From assembly GCA_026692865.1 (NCBI GenBank), contig JAPLNI010000052.1, forward strand, positions 1 to 64,000: a DNA stretch of 64,000 nt. The letters run 5' to 3'. This DNA comes from Planctomycetota bacterium. GTDB lineage: Bacteria; Planctomycetota; Planctomycetia; Pirellulales; Pirellulaceae. Within the stretch, counting starts at the first letter, position 1. Each line of letters starts with the position of its first letter. Made by a program: the position numbers and the translations under genes. Positions 1-8,242 of this stretch are shown one piece after another. The notes under the pieces were generated by a model. The model did no database searches, was not told where the DNA came from, and saw only the letters and a list, made by a program, of their open reading frames with translations.

Positions 1-6
1 CATTTC

Positions 7-921
7 ATGCAATCATTTCGCTTCAAGTCAATCACAGATCAAACCCATTGCTCCTCCGGGGAAAAATTCTTGAAATCTATCTGTATCATCCATAACACCG
101 AATATCAATATTCCACGCCGGTGACATTCGGGCCGCATCGAGTTCTAATGCGTCCCCGTGAAGGACATGACTTAAAGATAGTTGGTGCACGCATTCATAT
201 TGAGCCAACCGCAACCATAAGGTGGCTTCGCGATGTTGAGAGCAACTCGGTTGCTGTTCTTACTTTCTCCGAGCCATCATCAATACTAAAAGTGCATGCG
301 GAAATCGATGTTGATTTGATTACCGACCACCCCATTGAATGTCTGATCGATCCCAGCGCGAGACTGTATCCGTTCCAGTACTCTCCCGAAGAGCACATTG
401 ATCTGATTCCATACCGATTGCCAAGCTACCCTTATGATGGACCAGCGCTGCATGAATGGTTGAAGTACTCTTATCAACCAGGCCAAGTACTCGACACGTT
501 TGAATTGCTAACGCGGCTGAATACACGTATTTTTGAGTCACTCAAGTACATGGAGCGGCACGATCCGGGCGTGCAGTTTCCAAATGAGACCATTACGAAA
601 GGGAGCGGTTCGTGCCGCGATTATGCGGTTCTGCTAATGGAAGTCGCCCGATACCTAGGTTTCGGAGCACGCTTTGTTACTGGTTATATTCAGATGGATG
701 AAGGACAACATGGATCAACCCACGCGTGGACCGAAATCTACTTACCTGGCGCAGGGTGGCGAGGATTTGATCCAACCAACAACAAACTTGCAGGCTGCGA
801 ACACATTTCGGTCGCAGTGGCACGCGAACAAGAGAAAGCAGCACCGCTCTCCGGATCTTGGTCGGGCCCCTCGGATGCATTTCAAGGTATGAACGTCTCC
901 GTTCAAGTCGCATTACGATAG
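7..921 (+). CDS. Transglutaminase-like cysteine peptidase-fold protein
   Basis: The protein has an N-terminal beta-rich domain (residues 24-115, with YQYSTPVTFGPHRVLMRP) typical of the bacterial transglutaminase-like N-terminal region, then a transglutaminase core. The triad is visible as Cys203 in GSGSCRDYA, His239 in THAWTEI and Asp255 in GFDPTNN. Family members are cytoplasmic or exported proteins that hydrolyse or cross-link peptide bonds; the substrate cannot be told from sequence, and no signal peptide is evident. The start is uncertain: ATG at 7 leaves about 21 unconserved residues, while an in-frame TTG at 70 preceded by CCGGGG gives MKSICIIHNTEYQYS, which fits the family better. The next gene is convergent. 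Confidence 0.85.
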   Translation: MQSFRFKSITDQTHCSSGEKFLKSICIIHNTEYQYSTPVTFGPHRVLMRPREGHDLKIVGARIHIEPTATIRWLRDVESNSVAVLTFSEPSSILKVHAEIDVDLITDHPIECLIDPSARLYPFQYSPEEHIDLIPYRLPSYPYDGPALHEWLKYSYQPGQVLDTFELLTRLNTRIFESLKYMERHDPGVQFPNETITKGSGSCRDYAVLLMEVARYLGFGARFVTGYIQMDEGQHGSTHAWTEIYLPGAGWRGFDPTNNKLAGCEHISVAVAREQEKAAPLSGSWSGPSDAFQGMNVSVQVALR

Positions 922-1013
922 ACAGTTCCTCGCACACACCTGGGTTTGGCTGGTAAGAATCGGTAAATGCTCATCAGCCTTCAGTATGGCCCATGAAAGG
1001 CCATGACAGGTTC

Positions 1014-3251
1014 TCAACCGAGCGTTGTTAAAACTTGCTTGATGCTCTTTAACGTTGTCTTTTCGATCGAATAAAAGCGATCGGCTGGATGGATCGATTG
1101 CTTGGTAACTACCGGTAGTGTTGCCTGCAAAAGCGTTCTCTCGGAGCTTGCTGTCTTCAGTTTTGGCATCTTTTCTAACGTGGGACGCTCCAATCCAAGC
1201 TCGTCACAACAGACCGCAAAAAGCTCGCTCATTTGACTCCATGCAGTCTCTTCTTCAGCCAACTTGGGCATCGTATCTTTGTTCATCATCGATAAACCTA
1301 CGGTTGCCAGTCCGGCTCCAAGAAACTCCTTGAGAGTAATCGTTAGCATGGCAGTTGTGCCGCCTTCGAAAGGCAACATAGCCGCGGCGATTATCGGAGC
1401 GAATAGCAATCCCGCCGGTGCCACACCTGTTAGAAAACTCTGCCCCCAACTCATTCGCTGCCACATTTCGCTAGTGTAGCAATCGAGTTGTTCATTGGAC
1501 AAACGTATACGACTTTCCGATTGAAATCGCTTCAAAGCGTTTTGAAAACGCTCTTCCCATAACTTACGATCTTCAATGTGTTGCGAGGCCAATAACCCGT
1601 ACGACAAATCTTGAACCGTGATCGCGTCAAAAAAATCTCTCGAAGAAATGACACGTCCTCCATCACCAGTTCGCCAACGGGAAGTGACGAATTCGCTCAC
1701 TGCGGTAGTTCGACTCGTGATCCATGTCGGCAACTGAAGCCAACTGGTGGCTTGGCTCGCAGCCTCTTGAACTTTGGATGACCATCGAATGGCAATTCGA
1801 CCTGGCCTGGCCCACCACGGCGCCGTGTTCTCAAGACTGGTGGAGATCTGCTGAATCAATGCATGGGAAACTTGCAATCGAATCGAATCTAGCTCACCAC
1901 CTTTCGACTTGTCATTGGTTGATAAGCGTAGGATCGCCTGAGCCAACAAATCATGCCAACGATCTCGTCTGGCGAGGCTCCTTTGATTGTGCGTTTCGAT
2001 CTCATGAAGCCCCTGATGAATTGATACCTTGAGTGATATAAGCGTCGCACCAAGCCTTTCTTTGGCAAGCTGGCTCGGATCGAGTTGTTCTCCTATCGAG
2101 GCCAGAAAATCTTCCGGCGCGATCGGAGCGGGCGGCTGGGCAGGTGGCGATTTATCGATTCGAAAGAATACGGGTAAGGTAACAACCGACTCCATCGCAT
2201 CGTTTTGTTCACGAATGTCAAGCGATTTGCTCGGTGGTATACGCTCGCGGAGCAGCGGGCCTTCGAAGTGGTAAGCCATGTAGACTCGCCACAAGCCTTG
2301 CTCACGATAGCCGGTAGCAATCTCGTTAGATATTTCTAAAGTTGTATAGCGGCGCGGAACACGATTGACTGCAAGTATGGTTCGTAACCCAGGCATGGCA
2401 CGTTGTACAATGCTTAGAATATCGCTAACCACTTCATCCTGAATCGAATTAGCCGAGGAAACCACTACAAACGCAGAAGATATCTGCAGCGATTTTGCCA
2501 GAGCCGCACGCCGCTTCGCGGCAAACATGGACTGAGCAGTATCTGTCCGCAAATCGTGATAAGCCACGGCAATGTTTGTTACTGCAGATGAATGCAGATC
2601 GTCTCCGAAGAATCCCGTTTCGATATCTGGGCAATCCATGAGACCGATTCCATGCGAGTCTAACCATGAATCGGTCGCTACCAAGGGGATCAGTATTGCG
2701 GGAACGGAATGGCTTGACGGATATTGTTCCAAGTACTCGCGACTATACCGCCCGTTGTATTGCTCGAAGGCCATCTCGCGGTTCGTGGACAACTCTTCCG
2801 GTGGATAGCAAAAGATACTTTCAATCTGCGAAAGAGTGCTCTCCCAAAGTGATTTATCGCCTCTCCATGATTCGGGAAGCCACAGGATAAAACGGTGAGT
2901 TCCTTCTTGATTCGATGCCCCAATCAGCAATCGATCGCGACCGGAAGGCGACAAGAAACCCGCGACCATACTGCTCTTGCCGGCGTTAAGAATTCCCGCG
3001 ATGGCAACAATTGGTGATGTCTGCCGCGACGCGAGGAATGCTTGTGACAAGCCCCGGGTGATGAGCTTTGGAAGATTGTCATCGGAGGTTTTCTTGCTGC
3101 TGTTTTCGAGCTGATTTAGTACTTCTATTAAACTAAAAACTTCGAAATCCAACGAACTGTCGCGTAGCCCCCCGCTGCGGTGCTTCGCAAACGGAGTCTC
3201 TCCCGATCGATTGAGTATTAGGTTTTCAAGATTCGAGAGATGCTCAAACAT
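1014..3251 (-). CDS. Large dynamin/Era-type GTPase with C-terminal membrane segment
   Basis: 745 residues. A P-loop GILNAGKSS lies at residues 86-94, a G3-like DCPD at 206-209 and a G4-like NRVP at 296-299 (a departure from NKxD). The long helical middle (about 380-600) is followed by a hydrophobic stretch at roughly 620-670 containing GLLFAPIIAAAMLPF, probably a membrane hairpin, and then a helical tail. This layout, GTPase then helical stalk then membrane segment, is dynamin-like, but I cannot name a subfamily. A role in membrane remodelling or envelope stress is inference only. It stands alone, divergent from the DUF1269 gene with a repeat-bearing gap between. ATG start MFEHLSN. Confidence 0.7.
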   Translation of the reverse strand: MFEHLSNLENLILNRSGETPFAKHRSGGLRDSSLDFEVFSLIEVLNQLENSSKKTSDDNLPKLITRGLSQAFLASRQTSPIVAIAGILNAGKSSMVAGFLSPSGRDRLLIGASNQEGTHRFILWLPESWRGDKSLWESTLSQIESIFCYPPEELSTNREMAFEQYNGRYSREYLEQYPSSHSVPAILIPLVATDSWLDSHGIGLMDCPDIETGFFGDDLHSSAVTNIAVAYHDLRTDTAQSMFAAKRRAALAKSLQISSAFVVVSSANSIQDEVVSDILSIVQRAMPGLRTILAVNRVPRRYTTLEISNEIATGYREQGLWRVYMAYHFEGPLLRERIPPSKSLDIREQNDAMESVVTLPVFFRIDKSPPAQPPAPIAPEDFLASIGEQLDPSQLAKERLGATLISLKVSIHQGLHEIETHNQRSLARRDRWHDLLAQAILRLSTNDKSKGGELDSIRLQVSHALIQQISTSLENTAPWWARPGRIAIRWSSKVQEAASQATSWLQLPTWITSRTTAVSEFVTSRWRTGDGGRVISSRDFFDAITVQDLSYGLLASQHIEDRKLWEERFQNALKRFQSESRIRLSNEQLDCYTSEMWQRMSWGQSFLTGVAPAGLLFAPIIAAAMLPFEGGTTAMLTITLKEFLGAGLATVGLSMMNKDTMPKLAEEETAWSQMSELFAVCCDELGLERPTLEKMPKLKTASSERTLLQATLPVVTKQSIHPADRFYSIEKTTLKSIKQVLTTLG

Positions 3252-3687
3252 GCAGAGTGACTTTTAAAGATCGACTTTTGAAGAACGAGGGACAGGATGT
3301 TAACCAGTTGCAAACCAAAACTATAACAAAATTCGGACGATCTCGGCACCAACCTGCAAGAAGGCAAACAGCAGGCTGAAATTTCCCTGCTGAGCCTGAG
3401 GCGCTAGCCGATCTTTGGGCGTGGTCGGACCAAGATGGCCTAGCTGCGTCGTTGGACGTTGTAACGCAAGCGGGTGGTTAGTCGTTTGAACACGGCTAGC
3501 GCAGAGGCTGAATACATTGACCCGAACAACTACGCGTTTGAGTCAATTGTCAACAAATCTCCGTCACCAACGTATGAAGATTTTTGCAAAGCGAGTCCTT
3601 CTCCATGCGTTGATTGTCGAATTCGAGTAAACTACGACGTGAAGGTTTTGTTGAATTGGTTCTTAACTTAAGCAGAAGGTAATTGTT
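3252..3687. other. Divergent intergenic region with repeat A copy 1
   Basis: A 436-base gap between a leftward GTPase gene and a rightward DUF1269 gene. It should hold both promoters. The only clear structure is the inverted-repeat-flanked element at 3389-3513, described separately. The short open frame at 3474-3671 overlaps that element and has no recognisable features, so I do not call it a gene. Confidence 0.6.
3389..3513. repeat. Dispersed palindromic repeat A, copy 1 (longest)
   Basis: The left end GCTGAGCCTGAGGCGCTAGC is nearly the reverse complement of the right end, GCTAGCGCAGAGGCTGAAT, giving about 20-base terminal inverted repeats. The interior holds a core (3446-3490) starting TGCGTCGTTGGACGTT and ending GTTAGTCGTTTGAA. 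Core and right end recur at 53813-53902 and 59938-60026. It could fold as a long hairpin in RNA or be a non-autonomous mobile (MITE/REP-like) element. No target duplication is obvious. Confidence 0.75.
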
Positions 3688-4221
3688 ATGGCAACATTGG
3701 TTGTGATTGGGTACGAGAGTGAATTGAAGGCAGAGGAAGTTCGAATTGCTCTTTTGAAGATGCAGAAGGAGTTTTTGATCGATTTGGCGGATGCGGTAGT
3801 GGTTGTCCGCGACGCCAAAGGAAACGTATCCCTTCGCCAGATGTACAATCTCACCGCAGCAGGTGCTGTTAGTGGTGGATTCTGGGGAGCACTGGTCGGG
3901 ATGATTTTTCTGAATCCGCTTTTTGGCATGGCGATGGGAGCAAGTGCCGGAGCGATTTCGGGAGCATTGACGGACGTTGGCATTGACGATGGCTTCTTGA
4001 AAAGTCTTGCGAGCACTATCAAACCTGAAAGTGCGGCCCTTTGCGTCCTGATTCGGACCATGACGGCCGACAAGGTCATGGACGAACTCAAGAAGTTTGG
4101 CGGAGAGGTAATTCAATCGAATCTTTGCCATGAAAACGAAACGAAGCTTCGAGCGGCACTGACATCCGTGCAACCGCCAGTAGCAGATTCGCAAGTGGTC
4201 GATTCGCCTGCCGCAGTTTAG
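3688..4221 (+). CDS. DUF1269 family membrane protein
   Basis: 177 residues. MATLVVIGYESELKAEEV at the start, the acidic-to-hydrophobic pattern, and a central glycine/alanine-rich hairpin (about residues 60-100, GGFWGALVGMIFLNPLFGMA followed by a second hydrophobic stretch) are typical of DUF1269 proteins. The family is widespread and of unknown function; members are often annotated as general-stress or membrane proteins. A TAACAATT-like leader and AAGGTAATTGTT just upstream of the ATG give a plausible ribosome site (AGAAGG). The downstream gene is convergent and separated by a terminator-like hairpin. Confidence 0.85.
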   Translation: MATLVVIGYESELKAEEVRIALLKMQKEFLIDLADAVVVVRDAKGNVSLRQMYNLTAAGAVSGGFWGALVGMIFLNPLFGMAMGASAGAISGALTDVGIDDGFLKSLASTIKPESAALCVLIRTMTADKVMDELKKFGGEVIQSNLCHENETKLRAALTSVQPPVADSQVVDSPAAV

Positions 4222-4289
4222 TGGTCGGCTCAGTTGGATCACTTTGGTGTTCCATCGCAGCAGCTTCTCATCGAGACGCATAACAAGTT

Positions 4290-4313
4290 CGCAAGTCTAC
4301 GGAGAGACTTGCG
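4290..4313. terminator. Hairpin terminator between convergent genes (repeat C, copy 1)
   Basis: CGCAAGTCT, a six-base loop, then AGACTTGCG form a perfect 9-bp stem. A T run (CTATTTTTTC) follows at 4317-4326 on the + strand, as in an intrinsic terminator for the DUF1269 gene. It also lies just past the 3' end of the leftward baeRF-like gene. The stem core AAGTCT/AGACTT is shared with hairpins at 21060, 38088 and 39721. Confidence 0.7.
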
Positions 4314-4332
4314 GATCTATTTTTTCTGGCTC

Positions 4333-5409
4333 TCAGTAGCGATAGATTGCTGCTAGGCCGGTCTTGGTAGGCATCCGGTCTGTCGGAACAATTACGACTT
4401 CACCACCGGTCTTGATGACAAGCTCGGCAAGATCATCCAACTTGTCATCGACTTTTGGATCGCAAAGCTCATCGGCACGAATAGCGCCGGTCGTTGGATC
4501 GATAGTACCTGGCTGCACTTGGTCAGCGTCGATCAAGAGTACTCCGATTCGCCCCGCAACAGCAGCTCGTGCTGCGTCCGAAAGGTCGCCCGTTCCTTGC
4601 TCTCGGCTCGCTGCCAATCCGAAGTCTTCATTGAGTTTTGCCAAACGGGCAAGATAGTGAGGCTCCATCACTGCCCAGGCTCGATCTCGCAATGCGTTTG
4701 CATCGAGCGCGAATGGATCGACGCCTGAAATTGCATCGGCGACGATGAACGGGTTCTTAGCAGCATTTCTGAATGGAGTAAGATTCTCCGACAGCCCGGC
4801 CAAGATCAACGGCACGCCAGCAGGCTTTGAAATGTCCTCGGTTACTGCTTGATCCACCATTCGAAAGTACCCTTCGATACCTTGCCCGACGACAACTTCT
4901 GCGCGTGGGTCGGAAGAGGCTGGCGTTCGAATTGCGCCGGATACTTTGGGAAGCGCAAGCGGATCCAACGCATACCGGTAGCCTTCGAAAAGCGCCAGTT
5001 TGTCTTCGGCAATCGCCAAAACTTGATATCGATCAGCCGATTGCACGTAACGTAAAAGTGGCTTCACATGAAAGGTGTTTGCTACGATTGCCAATTCAGG
5101 AACCGTTCGCGGAAGTTTGAAAACATCGAATCGTGTCGGCGATGCCAAAACCACCAATCCCTCCAACGTGTGATTCCAAAAAGCTGCATCCTCCTGCAAT
5201 TTTCGTAGAGGCTCCATCAACGCGCGAACTTCACGCACGGCAAAATCCCGATTGAGCGATTCCTCGATCTTGGTAACCAAATTCTTGAACCGAATCGGAT
5301 CTTCGAGATTTTCAGGATGCTTGCGATTCGTTGGCTGATAGATGGAAACACTTGGTGTTTCTGAAGCAGAAACGATAGATTTGAGGTAGTCGTTGCCCAA
5401 AGTTGGCAT
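4333..5409 (-). CDS. baeRF-family (bacterial archaeo-eukaryotic release factor-like) protein
   Basis: 358 residues with the layout of the baeRF proteins, homologues of eRF1/Pelota that are found in many bacteria. The opening segment (VSIYQPTNRKHPENLEDPIR) and RFKNLV reading into a helical region, a central LVVLASPTRFDVFKLPRTV strand set, and the C-terminal GGEVVIVPTDRMPTKTGLAA are characteristic; the last resembles the L7Ae-like nucleotide-binding end. Family proteins are proposed to act on ribosomes or in stress responses, but this is not proven. It sits in a leftward run with the DUF3611 gene and the AI-2E-type permease, with 78 and 53 base gaps. Confidence 0.75.
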   Translation of the reverse strand: MPTLGNDYLKSIVSASETPSVSIYQPTNRKHPENLEDPIRFKNLVTKIEESLNRDFAVREVRALMEPLRKLQEDAAFWNHTLEGLVVLASPTRFDVFKLPRTVPELAIVANTFHVKPLLRYVQSADRYQVLAIAEDKLALFEGYRYALDPLALPKVSGAIRTPASSDPRAEVVVGQGIEGYFRMVDQAVTEDISKPAGVPLILAGLSENLTPFRNAAKNPFIVADAISGVDPFALDANALRDRAWAVMEPHYLARLAKLNEDFGLAASREQGTGDLSDAARAAVAGRIGVLLIDADQVQPGTIDPTTGAIRADELCDPKVDDKLDDLAELVIKTGGEVVIVPTDRMPTKTGLAAIYRY

Positions 5410-5487
5410 GTATTCGGTCCAGTACTTGAGTGTGAAGAGGTTGTTAAATTTTGGGTTGCGCTGCAGTAAATGGGACTTTATTGAAAT

Positions 5488-6099
5488 CTACGCAGGTGAC
5501 TCATCGTAAGACTTCGACGATACGAGCGTTACTCGAAAGAGCAGCCAAAGACTGAAGACTAGAATAACTACTTCGGCGAAAAGAGTAAGAGTCAACGCCA
5601 TTAGGCTGAGCATATCCACGGCTGAAACCCAGCTAACTTGTTCAGCGTTAGTGGTCTGAATGACAGGGACGCCTGCTTGGGGTACCGACAGGAAATAGAA
5701 TAGCAGGTGAGCGACTTCAATCAGCATTACCACAATGGAAATCAAGACGCCGGTCGTGCTTGCGATGATACCGGTCCAAGCTGCTCGACTCAAAAAGTCA
5801 TTTGTCGGTCGAAACTCCGGCGTCGTGATTCGCTTTGCTAGACGCGTGTATCGAAATGACCAGATGGTTGTGAAAAGCAGAACGGCCAGACTTGCAAGCG
5901 TCAGAAACTCAACGAATCGAAACCCTGCACGTGGTCCCATCGGCGACCCTGCAAAGAAAAACAAGTAAGTCATCAAAATAGTAGGAATCGCGCCAACGAC
6001 TACCTGGGTCCAAAAGCCACACCAACCAAGTCGATGGAAGGTACGGGCTAGTCCAGTGTAGGTCGTCTCCTTGAGCGTCTCATTCAGATTATCAATCAT
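5488..6099 (-). CDS. DUF3611 family membrane protein
   Basis: 203 residues with four hydrophobic segments. TYTGLARTFHRLGWCGFWTQ at the N-terminus, the following first membrane helix and the FRYTRLAKR cytoplasmic turn match DUF3611 proteins, known mainly from cyanobacteria and planctomycetes. Function unknown; integral inner membrane protein. It lies between the baeRF-like gene and the large permease gene on the same strand, so co-transcription is plausible. Confidence 0.75.
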   Translation of the reverse strand: MIDNLNETLKETTYTGLARTFHRLGWCGFWTQVVVGAIPTILMTYLFFFAGSPMGPRAGFRFVEFLTLASLAVLLFTTIWSFRYTRLAKRITTPEFRPTNDFLSRAAWTGIIASTTGVLISIVVMLIEVAHLLFYFLSVPQAGVPVIQTTNAEQVSWVSAVDMLSLMALTLTLFAEVVILVFSLWLLFRVTLVSSKSYDESPA

Positions 6100-6152
6100 G
6101 GCGTTACTTTATTTTGCTTAATTGGATTTTGCTTAATTGTTTGTCATTACGA

Positions 6153-8078
6153 TCAGGTAAGCCGCATTGTATCAAAGTGCTGACGCAGATGGCGAGACTC
6201 CGGTTTGCTCGTTTTGGAGTTACCGATCGCTCCTGGCAAGCCCCGCTCCAGGACAAGGACATGCAAAACATACACCGCAACCGGTGTCGCCAGTATTAGC
6301 CCCCAAATCCCAAAAAAGTATTGGGCAAGCGGTAAGACGGTAACCAGCAAAACAGGATGTAAGTCCATTTTTTGCCCCAAAATTCGCGGGCTGGTCACGA
6401 AGCTTTCAATCAGGCTTACAAAGGTCGCAAATATCCCTGCTTCAATCGCCAGCCCAAGTCCTCCTCCGTACTGAAAGAGCGAAAACACAACGATCAATAC
6501 GACTGCAAAGATCCCACCCACGGTCGGGACCAGACACAGCAAGAACGTGGCAATACCGAGAACCATCACGTGTTCGACTCCAAGAAACCACAAGCCAATC
6601 GAAGTCAATGTTGCGCTGATCAGTGCGATCATCCCCTGCAATTGCATGAAACGGCCGATCAAATGCCCCATGTCTGATGCGGCGGGCGCTACTTCATCGT
6701 AGACCTCCCGTAGCCAAGTCTCTCGCAACATGGGCATGGATTTCTTGAGATTAGTGAAGTCAATGCAGATGAAAAGACTAAGCGTAAAAGCCGTTGCAAG
6801 ATCCAAAGGTACATTCAGCAAAGAAATGATAATGCGCTCGATCCAACCTGACGCCGCATCTGGATTCCCAAGCGTTTGAAGATGATGTCGAATGAACTTC
6901 GCAACCGAATTGGAGTTCCACCACTTTTGAAACAAGTCATGCTTCGTCGCCGCTTCGAAATCCTCTCTCAAGCGACGATCCTTGCTGGCTGGATCTTCAT
7001 CCGCGGGAGGTGGACGCAACTTCTCGAAAACTTCACCAAACGCTCGTCTGCCTTGCTGGCGAACCTTGGCAAGCTGCATATATTCGTCGAACGAAAATGG
7101 AATTGCATTGGAGGAATACTGAAGCTGTGTTGCAAAAGCATCCCGCAATCGTTCCGTATACTCGGGCGACTTTTGAACAACGTCGAACTTGTTTTCCAAA
7201 GTCTCGTCGATCCATTGCAGCTTTAACGCTTCAAACTCAGTTGGATTACGGATGATAAACTTGAGCAGTTGCTCGGGTGAACTTGTTGCAGCCGCGCGAA
7301 GCAACGGCGTTACTTCCTCCGCCGTGCGTCCTTTCTCAGAGATCTCACGCTTGGCCTCGCTAATAAGCTCTGGGGCCCTGTTGGTGGTAAACCATGCCGC
7401 GAGTGCTTGACTACCGGTCCCTTCACTGAGCAATGATGATCTGATGTCTTCGCGTTCGTTGTCTATAAAGGGTCTGAAGATACTTCCTTCGACCCATGCT
7501 TCCAAGCTCGGAAAGCGATTGTATTCCAGAGAATGCCTTTCGCCTCGTTTATAAAAATCTTCCAGCCCTTGTTGGTAGCTCGGAGAACCAGGCCGCCCAA
7601 ACTCGGAGGTGAACATGCTACGTCCCATGAAATCTTCGAGCAATCGTGCGGCTTCGGTTTCTGGACTTGCATAACGCAACCAACCGCTCAACCGCTGTCC
7701 CTGCGCGACAACATGGGGAGAAACTAAAATTCCAACTCCTAGCAATACAACGGGAACCAAAACGAAAATGCTTATCGTCATCAGACGCCGAAGCCACGGG
7801 CGCTCTCGCTCAGGAGACACCAAGCTCATCCCCCAACCCACCAATGCTAATGTGTAATAGCAGATGAGAAATGTCATGAAGGCAGCAAAGAAAAAATCGC
7901 GAGCGATGTACATCACAAGCAGAAAACCGCCCCAAATCGCTAGCTTCCGCAGTAACCTACTCCAGGCTAGGTCGGCTGCGGCAGATCTGCCTGAATTCAG
8001 CGGCATTGTGGATTGCGATGAAGCAACCGACGAATCGTGAGCTTTATTGGTATCAGCCGAAATAGAATCGGTATTCAT
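6153..8078 (-). CDS. AI-2E family permease with a very large central insertion
   Basis: 641 residues against about 350 usual for the family. Residues 45-125 hold the N-terminal membrane helices (GGFLLVMYIARDFFFAAFMT onwards). The C-terminal 210 residues carry the core of the family, with LCLVPTVGGIFAVVLIVVF and the end motif GLILATPVAVYVL. Between them lies a mostly hydrophilic insertion of roughly 280 residues (about 130-410), rich in charged helix-formers and containing RPPPADEDPASKDRR. The family exports or moves small molecules or ions (AI-2 for TqsA, Na+/H+ for some members); the substrate here is unknown. ATG start MNTDSISAD. Confidence 0.85.
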   Translation of the reverse strand: MNTDSISADTNKAHDSSVASSQSTMPLNSGRSAAADLAWSRLLRKLAIWGGFLLVMYIARDFFFAAFMTFLICYYTLALVGWGMSLVSPERERPWLRRLMTISIFVLVPVVLLGVGILVSPHVVAQGQRLSGWLRYASPETEAARLLEDFMGRSMFTSEFGRPGSPSYQQGLEDFYKRGERHSLEYNRFPSLEAWVEGSIFRPFIDNEREDIRSSLLSEGTGSQALAAWFTTNRAPELISEAKREISEKGRTAEEVTPLLRAAATSSPEQLLKFIIRNPTEFEALKLQWIDETLENKFDVVQKSPEYTERLRDAFATQLQYSSNAIPFSFDEYMQLAKVRQQGRRAFGEVFEKLRPPPADEDPASKDRRLREDFEAATKHDLFQKWWNSNSVAKFIRHHLQTLGNPDAASGWIERIIISLLNVPLDLATAFTLSLFICIDFTNLKKSMPMLRETWLREVYDEVAPAASDMGHLIGRFMQLQGMIALISATLTSIGLWFLGVEHVMVLGIATFLLCLVPTVGGIFAVVLIVVFSLFQYGGGLGLAIEAGIFATFVSLIESFVTSPRILGQKMDLHPVLLVTVLPLAQYFFGIWGLILATPVAVYVLHVLVLERGLPGAIGNSKTSKPESRHLRQHFDTMRLT

Positions 8079-8242
8079 TGCTTAATCTCAAATCTTAGTA
8101 ACAATTGCTCGTCAACCACAACGATTGGTCTCGATCGAGGAAACTACTTGAATATGAGTATAAGCGGCCCGCACGATTCGCGTGACGTGGACGGACTAAA
8201 AGTAACGCATCTTGGCGATCGTGAACCGAACTGGTAATCGTT

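Noticed and set aside
3550-4281. 243-codon frame antisense to the DUF1269 gene
   Set aside because: Shadow of a well-supported gene; Cys/Arg/His-rich translation with no domain.
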